From NCBI GenBank assembly GCA_900752785.1, contig CAADWP010000062.1:1-6517 (forward strand): a DNA stretch of 6,517 bases, in the 5' to 3' direction. Source of the DNA: an uncultured Ruminococcus sp. Its GTDB lineage: Bacteria; Bacillota; Clostridia; Oscillospirales; Ruminococcaceae. Under the pieces are notes generated by a model. It saw nothing but the letters and a program-made list of their open reading frames with translations. It did no database searches and had not been told where the DNA came from. A program made the translations under genes and the position numbers. Below, in pieces: positions 1-6,151 of this stretch (positions within the stretch are counted from its first letter, which is position 1; each line of letters starts with the position of its first letter).

Positions 1-82
1 TACGACAGTATGCCTGCGGCTGATTTCCTTGATTGACAAAACGTTATCTGCCAATCTTGTCAATAGTCTGATCGAGAATTAG
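1..82 (+). CDS. possible 3' end of an unidentified plus-strand gene (partial)
   Basis: Frame 2 is open from the window edge to a TAG at 80-82 and would encode a 26-residue tail ending LVNSLIEN. It would converge on radC, whose stop lies 9 bases further on. Frame 1 is an alternative and closes earlier, at TGA 34-36. A minus-strand gene is less likely: there is no ATG or GTG start on that strand here and no suitably placed Shine-Dalgarno. The fragment is too short to recognise a family, so its existence and frame are inferences. No terminator with a T-tract follows it. Confidence 0.3.
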   Translation, partial: TTVCLRLISLIDKTLSANLVNSLIEN

Positions 83-91
83 TATAACTGT

Positions 92-808
92 TTATTCGGA
101 ATAGCTTTTGACATGCTTAAAAATATTTTCAAAGGCTTGAGCACGCATGGAATATGCGGAATTTTTTCCTATGATAATATGATCGGTTACGATGATACCA
201 AGTTTTTCAAGAGCAGAAATAAGCTCTTTAGTAGAATGAATATCGGCGTCGGACGGAGTGCAGTCACCGTCCGGATGGCAATGAGCAATAAAGATTCTTT
301 CCGCTCCGCAGTTAAGAGCATATGATGCAATATCAGCGCTTGAACAAGCTATGCTGTTAATTGTTCCGCCTGTAAGAATGTAAGCTTTCGAAATTATACT
401 GAAATCTGAATTGACTGCCACAGCAGCAAACTGTTCATTGACCGCGTCGGAAAATAAGTCGCTGAAGTACAGCTTTGCAAGATATGAAGAATTAAGACAT
501 ATATTGGTTTTATTATTAAAATTCTTTATATATGAAATTATAGGGATCGCTTTTATAAGGACAGCAGTATTGAGGCTTATACCGCAGGCGTTTATCAGAT
601 TTTCCGGTTCGGCGAAGAAAACGTTTTCAAGCGATCCAAATGTATCTATTATCTTATCTGTGATAATGTCTGCAAAAACAGGCTCGGTTATTGAGAGTAT
701 AAGACTCAGCAATTCCTTTTCTGAAAATGACTCGATACCGTATTTATCATATTTTTCATTCAGTAATTTCTTTAAAATGACATATTTTTCTTTTTGCTTT
801 TTATCCAT
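92..808 (-). CDS. radC: RadC family JAMM/MPN-domain protein (divergent)
   Basis: This is a RadC/UPF0758 family protein of 238 aa from the chosen start. An N-terminal helical helix-hairpin-helix-like part (about residues 20-90, with the family-like EKELLSLIL stretch and GSLENVF) precedes a C-terminal JAMM domain. The metal-site signature is clear: H176-C-H178-P-D-G-D, then S186 and D189, matching HxH(x7)SxxD, followed by the DHIIIG strand typical of RadC. The biochemical role of RadC is unsettled; the old 'DNA repair' name is historical. The usual RTG, HPRE and G-5 Glu positions look altered (ITE, SSAD and Tyr143 by eye). The ATG at 806-808 gives the RadC-like start MDKKQKEK but has no good Shine-Dalgarno. 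An in-frame ATG at 833-835 would add MNCPFYYLF; it has a GGGGCGG five bases upstream but sits inside the gap terminator hairpin. Family assignment is firm, start uncertain. Confidence 0.85.
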   Translation of the reverse strand: MDKKQKEKYVILKKLLNEKYDKYGIESFSEKELLSLILSITEPVFADIITDKIIDTFGSLENVFFAEPENLINACGISLNTAVLIKAIPIISYIKNFNNKTNICLNSSYLAKLYFSDLFSDAVNEQFAAVAVNSDFSIISKAYILTGGTINSIACSSADIASYALNCGAERIFIAHCHPDGDCTPSDADIHSTKELISALEKLGIIVTDHIIIGKNSAYSMRAQAFENIFKHVKSYSE

Positions 809-810
809 AA

Positions 811-847
811 ATAAATAATAAAAAGGGCAGTTCATATGAACCGCCCC
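811..847 (-). terminator. rho-independent terminator of gap
   Basis: On the minus strand, starting 23 bases after the gap stop codon, the RNA can form an 11-bp stem from bases 846-836 against 835-825 (GGGCGGUUCAU with AUGAACUGCCC). The only imperfection is one G-U pair, and the effective loop is about four bases. TTTTT and a T-rich tail follow at 824-811. This is a textbook intrinsic terminator for gap transcripts. It lies directly against the radC start and contains its alternative upstream ATG. In the plus direction the G-U becomes an A-C mismatch and no T-tract follows, so it is a one-way signal. Confidence 0.85.
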
Positions 848-869
848 ATATAGATTTCAGATTTTTAGA

Positions 870-1907
870 TTAACCAAGCTCAGCAAAGTACTTGATAGTT
901 CTTACCATCTGTGATGTGTAAGAATTCTCGTTGTCGTACCATGAAACTACCTGAACCTCGTAGAGATCATCGGAAATCTTTGAAACCATTGTCTGAGTAG
1001 CATCGAAGAGCGAACCGTATCTCATACCGATAACGTCAGAAGAAACGATCTGATCTTCGTTGTATCCGAATGAGTCAGAAGCGGCAGCCTTCATAGCAGC
1101 GTTGATTCCTTCCTTAGTAACATCATTACCCTTAACAACGGCTGTAAGAATTGTTGTAGAACCTGTAGGAACAGGAACTCTCTGAGCGGAACCGATAAGC
1201 TTTCCGTTAAGCTCAGGGATTACAAGACCGATAGCCTTAGCAGCGCCAGTTGAGTTAGGAACGATATTAGCAGCGCCGGCTCTTGCACGTCTGAGATCGC
1301 CCTTTCTGTGAGGACCGTCAAGAATCATCTGATCGCCTGTGTAAGCGTGGATAGTGCTCATGATACCGCTCTGGATAGGAGCGTAGTCGTTAAGAGCCTT
1401 AGCCATGGGAGCGAGACAGTTTGTTGTACATGAAGCAGCAGAGATGATCTGATCCTCAGATGTAAGAGTATTTTCGTTTACGCTGTAAACAATAGTCTTG
1501 AGGTCATTGCCTGCGGGAGCAGAAATAACGACTTTCTTAGCGCCTGCAGTGATATGAGCCATTGACTTGTCCTTAGAGCAGTAGAAACCTGTGCACTCAA
1601 GAACTACATCAACGCCGATCTCTCCCCAAGGAAGCTCAGCAGCATTAGCCTTTGCATAAATAGTAAGTGTCTTGCCGTCTACTGTAATTGTACCTGCCTC
1701 GTCATCAGCAGTTACAGTGTGAAGATTTTCACCGATCTTACCGCAGTAACCACCCTGAGCTGTATCATACTTGAGAAGCTGTGCAAGCATTGAAGGCTTT
1801 GTAAGATCATTGATAGCAACGACCTCGTAACCCTCAGCGCCGAACATCTGTCTGAAAGCAAGACGGCCGATACGACCAAAACCATTAATAGCAACTTTAA
1901 CTGACAT
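870..1907 (-). CDS. gap: glyceraldehyde-3-phosphate dehydrogenase, type I
   Basis: Cytosolic glycolytic enzyme that converts glyceraldehyde 3-phosphate, phosphate and NAD+ to 1,3-bisphosphoglycerate and NADH. The 345-aa length fits the family (about 330-345). The N-terminal Rossmann dinucleotide motif NGFGRIGR is at residues 8-15, followed by AIND at 31-34; an acidic residue there is usual for NAD preference. The catalytic motif SCTTNC places the nucleophile at Cys160, and His187 in HAYTGDQ is the expected catalytic base. The C-terminal [11 protein letters not shown] stretch is characteristic. The ATG at 1905-1907 is preceded nine bases upstream by a perfect AGGAGG (1917-1922), with a sigma-A promoter just beyond. 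Codon choice appears more biased than in its neighbours (many AAC, ATC, GAA and AAG codons), as expected for a highly expressed gene. It is monocistronic or nearly so, because a strong terminator follows. Confidence 0.98.
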   Translation of the reverse strand: MSVKVAINGFGRIGRLAFRQMFGAEGYEVVAINDLTKPSMLAQLLKYDTAQGGYCGKIGENLHTVTADDEAGTITVDGKTLTIYAKANAAELPWGEIGVDVVLECTGFYCSKDKSMAHITAGAKKVVISAPAGNDLKTIVYSVNENTLTSEDQIISAASCTTNCLAPMAKALNDYAPIQSGIMSTIHAYTGDQMILDGPHRKGDLRRARAGAANIVPNSTGAAKAIGLVIPELNGKLIGSAQRVPVPTGSTTILTAVVKGNDVTKEGINAAMKAAASDSFGYNEDQIVSSDVIGMRYGSLFDATQTMVSKISDDLYEVQVVSWYDNENSYTSQMVRTIKYFAELG

Positions 1908-1939
1908 TGGAAATTACCTCCTAAAATTTTTATAAATAC

Positions 1940-1968
1940 ATTATACCTCAAAAGGAAATTTTTTTCAA
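1940..1968 (-). promoter_or_regulatory. sigma-A promoter of gap
   Basis: Read on the minus strand, TTGAAA (1968-1963) and TATAAT (1945-1940) are separated by exactly 17 bases: a perfect -10 and a five-of-six -35. Transcription would start near 1933 and give a short leader of about 26 bases that carries the AGGAGG. This is a strong housekeeping promoter, consistent with a glycolytic gene. Confidence 0.85.
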
Positions 1969-2182
1969 GAGGTTAGATAAAAAAATAACAGTTTATTTAT
2001 TGAATTGTGCTTAATCAACAAATTTACGTCGTTGTTTAACTAAAAGTTGTTGCAATTTGATAATATAAGATTATTTGATAAAGCTATTCCATTTTTAGAA
2101 AAAATGTAGTATAATATAACTATGCGGAAAATTTGTTGTCTTAAACAATATGGAATTTTTATTGTGAGGCGGACGAAATATA
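1969..2182. other. AT-rich divergent regulatory region with TTGTT/AACAA motifs
   Basis: This is most of the 293-base gap between the divergent starts at 1907 and 2201, and no gene is visible in it. It holds a cluster of related short words: CAACAA (2016-2021), GTTGTT (2031-2036), GTTGTTG (2046-2052), and an inverted pair TTGTT (2133-2137)/AACAA (2144-2148) six bases apart. CAACAA at 2016 and TTGTTG at 2047-2052 are perfect inverted arms 25 bases apart. Such words resemble half-sites of the redox repressor Rex (TTGTTAA-N4-TTAACAA), but no full 18-base site with correct spacing is present. AT-rich DNA produces such words by chance, so a regulatory role is only a suggestion. Confidence 0.35.
2087..2115 (+). 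promoter_or_regulatory. probable sigma-A promoter for the kinase-like gene
   Basis: A perfect -10 TATAAT lies at 2110-2115, with a poor -35 TTCCAT at 2087-2092 and a 17-base spacer. No extended TGn element is present. The start site would be near 2122, giving a leader of about 79 bases that contains the TTGTT/AACAA inverted pair at 2133-2148. The weak -35 suggests low or activator-dependent expression; this is inferred from the sequence only. Confidence 0.5.
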
Positions 2183-2200
2183 ATGAAGGGTGAAGTTATT

Positions 2201-2959
2201 ATGGAAAACAATAACGATATAAAAGATTTTTTTGGCAATCCTTTTTCTATAGAATATTTGAAGTATTGTAATGCTTTGATTCGTCAGAATGTTACGGCGA
2301 TTTCCGTAGCCTGTAATTTGCTGGACGATTATATAAAGCAGAATTCCAAGAAATTTGATACTGAGCTTACTGGAAATATAATCTCGCATTGCCGCGAACT
2401 GATGAGAGCGGCGTCAGTCAGCGAGATACTTGCTTCAAATGAGGAAGATCTAATATATGTAAGTACAGATGTATTTATCGGCGAATTTGTATCCGGCTGC
2501 CGCAGCGCCCTTGGATCATCAGCGTCTGTTTCCATATCCGATAAGTCAGGCAGCTTTGTTAAGACGAATGAAACGGTTTTAAGATATCTGCTTCTTGGGT
2601 TCCTTAAAAATATAGTTTCCGGACATCAAAATATCCTTAATATTGTTGTAGGTTCCGTGTGCCGCGATGACGAAAGCGTGGAGATTTATATAAAAACCGA
2701 TGCCGAAAATGCGTCTGAATTTGATGCCGGTTCCGCATTCGGCGGGCTGAATTATGAAAAGCTTGCCGAATTGCTTGCTGAAAAGATCGGCGTGTCTTAT
2801 CGTATTGAAAAAGGCTCTATAGCCGTCACTTTTAAAAATAAAAAAGATTTTGCCGATCCTGTATTCCAGTGTCGTCCGTATTATCCCAGCGACGGTATTT
2901 TTTCGGTGTATAATATTATGCTTGCAGGTTCGCCGGATTGTAACGGTCAAGTGTTTTAG
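2201..2959 (+). CDS. degenerate histidine-kinase-like protein (HATPase fold, no phosphoacceptor His seen)
   Basis: Soluble 252-aa protein with no signal peptide or membrane segment. Residues about 17-78 look like the two-helix dimerisation (DHp) domain of histidine kinases. The stretch ALIRQNVTAISVACNLL aligns with the usual HELRTPLTAI...LL, but Ala25 stands where the phosphoacceptor His should be. Residues about 120-212 look like a worn HATPase_c domain: an N-box-like GFLKN (Asn137), a G1-like DAG at 175-177 and a G2-like FGGLN running into helix KLAELLAEKIG, with almost no ATP lid between them. A tail of about 40 residues, without a recognisable motif, follows. The fold resembles phosphotransferases such as Spo0B or ChpT, but those keep their His, so a binding or scaffold role is possible. 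The ATG at 2201 is preferred because AAGGGTG sits about 9-10 bases upstream; an in-frame ATG at 2183 would add six residues. No response regulator is adjacent. Fold assignment moderate; function unknown. Confidence 0.7.
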   Translation: MENNNDIKDFFGNPFSIEYLKYCNALIRQNVTAISVACNLLDDYIKQNSKKFDTELTGNIISHCRELMRAASVSEILASNEEDLIYVSTDVFIGEFVSGCRSALGSSASVSISDKSGSFVKTNETVLRYLLLGFLKNIVSGHQNILNIVVGSVCRDDESVEIYIKTDAENASEFDAGSAFGGLNYEKLAELLAEKIGVSYRIEKGSIAVTFKNKKDFADPVFQCRPYYPSDGIFSVYNIMLAGSPDCNGQVF

Positions 2960-2969
2960 TGCTTTTTAA

Positions 2970-2989
2970 CAGAATATTTCTGAATTTTT
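2970..2989 (+). terminator. weak possible terminator after the kinase-like gene
   Basis: A short perfect hairpin, CAGAA (2970-2974) and TTCTG (2978-2982) with a TAT loop, is followed by AA and TTTTT (2985-2989). It lies 10 bases after the stop codon and just before the next -35 box. The stem is only 5 bp and AT-rich, so termination would be inefficient and some read-through into the downstream operon is likely. Confidence 0.3.
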
Positions 2990-2990
2990 G

Positions 2991-3019
2991 TTGACATTAT
3001 TCAAAAAACATTGTATAAT
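2991..3019 (+). promoter_or_regulatory. consensus sigma-A promoter of the CYTH-phoH-ybeY-era-recO operon
   Basis: TTGACA (2991-2996) and TATAAT (3014-3019) are both perfect consensus hexamers with the optimal 17-base spacer. The start would be near 3026, leaving a leader of about 36 bases that includes GGAG at 3049-3052. No further promoter or terminator is evident down to the end of the window, so this is the likely main promoter of the six-gene operon. Confidence 0.9.
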
Positions 3020-3061
3020 TATTATTGATTAAAAAGAAATTTGTTATCGGAGAATGGAATT

Positions 3062-3565
3062 ATGTCAAAAAATCTTGAAATCGAAAGAAAATTTCTTGTA
3101 AAGATGCCTGATTTGCGCAAGCTGGATGTTGTACGCAGATTGAATATTACTCAAACTTATCTCAAACGCGGTGATAACAACTCTCAGCGAAGAGTCAGAA
3201 GGATCGACGAAAACGGCAGCATTACCTATACTTACACGGAAAAACAATTTATTTCGCCTCTTATAAGGAATGAAGATGAGTTTGAAATAAGTGAGCAGGA
3301 ATATTCCAGGCTTCTTATGCAAAAGGACAAACATTATGCTCCCGTTGAAAAGATAAGGTATTGTTTCGATTATCACAGCCAGCTTTTTGAGCTTGATACT
3401 TATCCGTTTTCCGGTGATCTTGCAATTATGGAGCTTGAACTTGAGCTTCCGGAGCAGACGATAGATTTTCCCGATAATGTAAATGTTATAAAGGATGTTT
3501 CGTCTGATAAAAGTTATTCAAATGCGGCTCTTGCCAATGCCGGAATTTTTCCGGAAGCGTTATGA
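3062..3565 (+). CDS. CYTH-domain protein, probable triphosphate tunnel metalloenzyme
   Basis: A CYTH-superfamily protein of 167 aa, the normal size for single-domain bacterial members. The defining ExExK motif is at the N terminus (E6-I-E8-R-K10, in LEIERKFLV). It is followed by the expected charged strands that line the tunnel: RRVRR at 43-47, TEK at 59-61, EFEI at 73-76, EKIRY, then FELDTYP and the acidic MELELE. The end, DKSYSNAALA, is also typical. Bacterial relatives hydrolyse inorganic triphosphate or nucleoside triphosphates using Mg2+ or Mn2+; which substrate applies here cannot be read from sequence. The ATG at 3062 has GGAG nine bases upstream and puts the motif at the usual position; a TTG at 3041 in the same frame is rejected. 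It is first in the operon, 30 bases before phoH. Confidence 0.9.
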   Translation: MSKNLEIERKFLVKMPDLRKLDVVRRLNITQTYLKRGDNNSQRRVRRIDENGSITYTYTEKQFISPLIRNEDEFEISEQEYSRLLMQKDKHYAPVEKIRYCFDYHSQLFELDTYPFSGDLAIMELELELPEQTIDFPDNVNVIKDVSSDKSYSNAALANAGIFPEAL

Positions 3566-3595
3566 GCCGGTCAAGAAATTTTATGGAGAGATTCA

Positions 3596-4567
3596 ATGGC
3601 TGAAAAATTGATTTCTGTAGACAGTTCCGAGCAGCTTTCCGAGCTTTTCGGGAAAATGGACAATAATATACAGCGTATCAGCAGGGAATATAATGTGACT
3701 GTTGTCAGCCGTGACGGCGGAGTGAAAATAATAGGCGATGAAAAAAATATTGAGGATGCGTCGCGGGCAGTAAAAACTCTGCTGAAGCTAAACGGCATGG
3801 GGCAGGCTCTCAGCGAGCAGACTGTGCGATACGTAACTTCAATGGTATCAGAAGGAGTTGAACAGCAGCTTGAGGAGCTTAACGGAGACGGAATATGTGT
3901 TACAGCTTCAGGAAAGATCCTCAGAGCGCGTACTGTCGGTCAGAAACGTTATGTTAACGCAATAAAAAATAATACGATCGTACTTGGTATCGGACCGGCG
4001 GGAACAGGAAAAACTTATCTTGCGGTCGCAATGGCGGTCAAGGCGTTTCGTGAACATAAAGTAAGGAAAATAATTCTGACACGTCCTGCTGTTGAAGCGG
4101 GGGAGAAGCTCGGTTTTCTTCCGGGAGATCTTCAGGATAAGGTCGATCCGTATCTCAGACCGCTGTATGATGCGCTTTTTGATATGTTCGGTGCGGAAAG
4201 CTTCGGGCGGTATATGGAAAAGGGGATAATTGAGGTAGCTCCTTTGGCATATATGCGCGGCAGAACTCTTGACGAGGCGTTTATTATACTTGACGAAGCG
4301 CAGAATACCACCTCGGAGCAGATAAAAATGTTTCTTACACGTCTCGGAAATGAAAGCAGAATGGTCATTACAGGCGATATAACACAGATAGATTTACCCG
4401 ATACTAAAAAATCGGGACTTGTTGAAGCGGTAAAAATCCTGAAAGGGATTGACGATATTGAGATCCACAGGTTTACGGAAAAGGATGTGGTACGCCATAA
4501 ACTTGTTCAGGATATAATTAAGGCTTACGAAAAGTACAATGAAGGGAGAACAAAGAATAATGCCTAA
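3596..4567 (+). CDS. phoH: PhoH/YbeZ-like P-loop ATPase
   Basis: Cytosolic PhoH-family ATPase of 323 aa, the normal length for the PhoL/YbeZ branch. The N-terminal ~70 residues carry a KH-like RNA-binding region (VVSRDGGVKIIGDEKNIE). The ATPase domain has Walker A GPAGTGKT at 133-140, Walker B FIILDE with Asp233-Glu234 followed by AQNTT, and a TGD sensor at 259-261 followed by QIDLP. YbeZ works with the endoribonuclease YbeY in RNA metabolism, and here phoH overlaps ybeY by eight bases, which supports coupled translation and a shared role. The name comes from a phosphate-starvation gene in E. coli; nothing here indicates phosphate control. The ATG is preceded by GGAGAG (3585-3590) at a short five-base spacing. 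Confidence 0.97.
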   Translation: MAEKLISVDSSEQLSELFGKMDNNIQRISREYNVTVVSRDGGVKIIGDEKNIEDASRAVKTLLKLNGMGQALSEQTVRYVTSMVSEGVEQQLEELNGDGICVTASGKILRARTVGQKRYVNAIKNNTIVLGIGPAGTGKTYLAVAMAVKAFREHKVRKIILTRPAVEAGEKLGFLPGDLQDKVDPYLRPLYDALFDMFGAESFGRYMEKGIIEVAPLAYMRGRTLDEAFIILDEAQNTTSEQIKMFLTRLGNESRMVITGDITQIDLPDTKKSGLVEAVKILKGIDDIEIHRFTEKDVVRHKLVQDIIKAYEKYNEGRTKNNA

Positions 4568-5072
4568 ATTGAAAGTTTATGTAAAAAATAATCAAACAGA
4601 GATCAAAGTTCCTGTCGGCATAAGGCTTCTTATAAGAAGATGCTGTCAGGCTGTTCTTTCAACTGAAAAATTTGACAAAGACGCTGAAGTAAGCGTTTCC
4701 TTTGTAAGCAATAATGAAATAAGGAATCTAAACAGGATATACAGAAATAAGGACAGCGTTACCGATGTGCTTTCCTTTCCGCTTACGGGAGACGACGGTT
4801 CTGTAGAGATCAATCCGGAAACCGGAGCCGTTCTTCTCGGCGACGTTGTTATTTCTCTTGAAACAGCAGTAAAGCAGGCTCAGAGCTATGGACATTCGCT
4901 GGAACGGGAGGTCGGCTTCCTTACTGTTCATTCAATGCTTCATCTTCTCGGCTACGACCATGAGACAAGTCTTCTCGATCAGCGCATTATGCGTGAAAAG
5001 GAGGAATCGGTTCTCGAAAATCTTGGTATATCAAGAGACGCGACATTTGTTGTGAACGGAGAGATAGAGTAA
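4560..5072 (+). CDS. ybeY: endoribonuclease YbeY, 16S rRNA maturation factor
   Basis: Zinc-dependent single-strand endoribonuclease needed for 16S rRNA 3'-end maturation and 70S ribosome quality control in bacteria. The 170-aa protein has the family core: LNRIYRNKDSVTDVLSFP, including the conserved Arg, then LGDVVIS, then the metal-binding HSMLHLLGYDH with His124, His128 and His134 (H-x3-H-x5-H). Ser replaces the more common Gly after the first His, which I regard as a normal variant. The ATG at 4560 gives the expected MPKLKVYV start with GGGAG about 11 bases upstream; an in-frame ATG at 4539 lies well inside phoH and is rejected. The gene overlaps phoH by eight bases and era by one (TAATG). 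Bacillus has pgpH before it and dgkA/cdd after it; both insertions are missing here. Confidence 0.97.
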   Translation: MPKLKVYVKNNQTEIKVPVGIRLLIRRCCQAVLSTEKFDKDAEVSVSFVSNNEIRNLNRIYRNKDSVTDVLSFPLTGDDGSVEINPETGAVLLGDVVISLETAVKQAQSYGHSLEREVGFLTVHSMLHLLGYDHETSLLDQRIMREKEESVLENLGISRDATFVVNGEIE

Positions 5073-5965
5073 TGTCTAAAACAGCCTTTGTAACAATAGC
5101 AGGACGCACCAATGCCGGAAAATCATCGCTGTTAAACGCAATTATAGGCGAAAAAATTGCTTCGGTAAGCAGCAAGCCTCAGACTACGCGTACAAGAATA
5201 ACAGGAATAAAAAATATCGGTGATGTGCAGCTTGTTTTTTTCGATACCCCGGGACTGCATAAGCCTGTTAATAAACTCAGCGAGCATATGCTGAATACGG
5301 TAAAGGAGTCGGTCAGCGACATTGACGCCGTAGTTTTTATGATGGATTGCACAAAAAAAATAAACGATCACGAATTAGATTTGCTGAAGTCATTGAATAT
5401 TTCCAAAATGCCGGTTATTCTCGGTTTGAACAAGATAGATCTTCTGAAAAGCAAGAATGAGCTTGCTCCTATAATTGCCGAGCTTACCTCAAAAGTAAAA
5501 TTTCAGGCAGTAGTTCCTGTCAGCGTAACGGAAAACAGCGGAATTGACATACTTATCGGAGAAATTCTAAATCTTGCCGAGGAATCGCCGCATTTTTTCC
5601 CGGACGATATGATAACCGACCAGCCTGAACGAGTTCTGGCAGCAGAGATGATACGTGAGAAGCTGCTTATGCTTCTTAAAGACGAGGTGCCTCACGGTAT
5701 AGCTGTTGGAGTTGAGGAAATGTCTGAACGCAATGACAAGGACATACTTGATATTTCGGCTGTGATCTACTGTGAGCGTGAATCTCATAAGGGTATTATT
5801 ATTGGTAAGGGCGGAGCTATGCTGAAAAAGGCTTCTACCGCTGCGCGAATGGAACTCGAGGACTTTTTCCAGATCAAAGTAAATCTGAAATGTTGGGTAA
5901 AGGTCAAGGAAGATTGGCGTAATAAAGAGGGAATTATTCGCAATTTCGGACTTTCGGAGAAATAA
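5072..5965 (+). CDS. era: GTPase Era, 30S ribosome assembly factor
   Basis: Era is a GTPase that binds the 3' end of 16S rRNA and assists 30S maturation. The 297-aa length is standard. G-domain motifs are G1 GRTNAGKS (11-18), the G2 region KPQTTRTR (35-42), G3 DTPG (58-61), G4 NKID (120-123) and a G5 SVT at 151-153 in place of the usual SA pair, a small deviation. The C-terminal KH domain starts near PERVLAAEMIREKL and includes the GKGG loop at 245-248, ending in LKCWVKVKEDWRN, an Era hallmark. The start codon overlaps the ybeY stop (TAATG) and GGAGAG at 5059-5064 gives good spacing, indicating translational coupling with ybeY, which acts on the same rRNA end. Confidence 0.98.
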   Translation: MSKTAFVTIAGRTNAGKSSLLNAIIGEKIASVSSKPQTTRTRITGIKNIGDVQLVFFDTPGLHKPVNKLSEHMLNTVKESVSDIDAVVFMMDCTKKINDHELDLLKSLNISKMPVILGLNKIDLLKSKNELAPIIAELTSKVKFQAVVPVSVTENSGIDILIGEILNLAEESPHFFPDDMITDQPERVLAAEMIREKLLMLLKDEVPHGIAVGVEEMSERNDKDILDISAVIYCERESHKGIIIGKGGAMLKKASTAARMELEDFFQIKVNLKCWVKVKEDWRNKEGIIRNFGLSEK

Positions 5966-6031
5966 TTACCTCTTATAAAAATAATCCTGTGTCATAAAAT
6001 AATTCTGTAGAAAAAATTGCGGAGGTTCATT

Positions 6032-6151
6032 ATGACGGAGGATATTTTTTGGAATAAATTTGCCGAATCGGGAAGCGTTGAAAGCTATCTTGAATATCTG
6101 GCACATAAGGAAAAAAGCGAAGATGATAACAACAGAAGGGATTGTCCTTAA
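6032..6151 (+). CDS. yqzL: YqzL-like small protein
   Basis: A 39-residue ORF beginning MTEDIFWNKFAESG and ending NRRDCP. A strong GGAGG (6021-6025) sits six bases before the ATG, so translation is well supported. The pattern W-x-x-F-x-x-(S/T)-G-x-(I/V)-x-x-Y-L matches the short YqzL family, which in Bacillus lies in exactly this place between era and recO. Function is unknown; there is no signal or membrane segment. It follows era by 66 bases without a terminator, and its last 29 bases overlap the start of recO, so it may couple recO translation. The family call rests on position, size and this short pattern. Confidence 0.8.
   Translation: MTEDIFWNKFAESGSVESYLEYLAHKEKSEDDNNRRDCP

Noticed and set aside
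57..85. Promoter-like TTGTCA-17-TAGTAT on the plus strand
   Set aside because: It would transcribe antisense into radC, lies in a possible coding tail, and neither hexamer is perfect. AT-rich DNA gives such matches often.
113..818. Plus-strand open frames opposite radC (113-325 and 411-818)
   Set aside because: They lie fully antisense to a clear RadC protein, show no recognisable family and have no Shine-Dalgarno; they are shadows.
1712..1951. Minus-strand 79-aa frame overlapping the gap start
   Set aside because: It is an alternative frame of the highly conserved gap 5' end and would begin upstream of the AGGAGG; no independent support.
2579..2950. Minus-strand 123-aa frame opposite the kinase-like gene
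   Set aside because: It is antisense to an ORF with a promoter, ribosome binding site and recognisable fold, has no family-like features itself, and is probably a shadow.
5980..6008. Direct repeat of AATAAT(C/T)CTGT, two copies 18 bases apart, between era and yqzL
   Set aside because: It matches 10 of 11 bases but is short and AT-rich, with no hairpin or promoter associated, so it is likely chance.
5966..6031. Possible terminator between era and yqzL
   Set aside because: No GC-rich stem followed by a T-tract is present in these 66 bases, so the operon most likely continues into recO.
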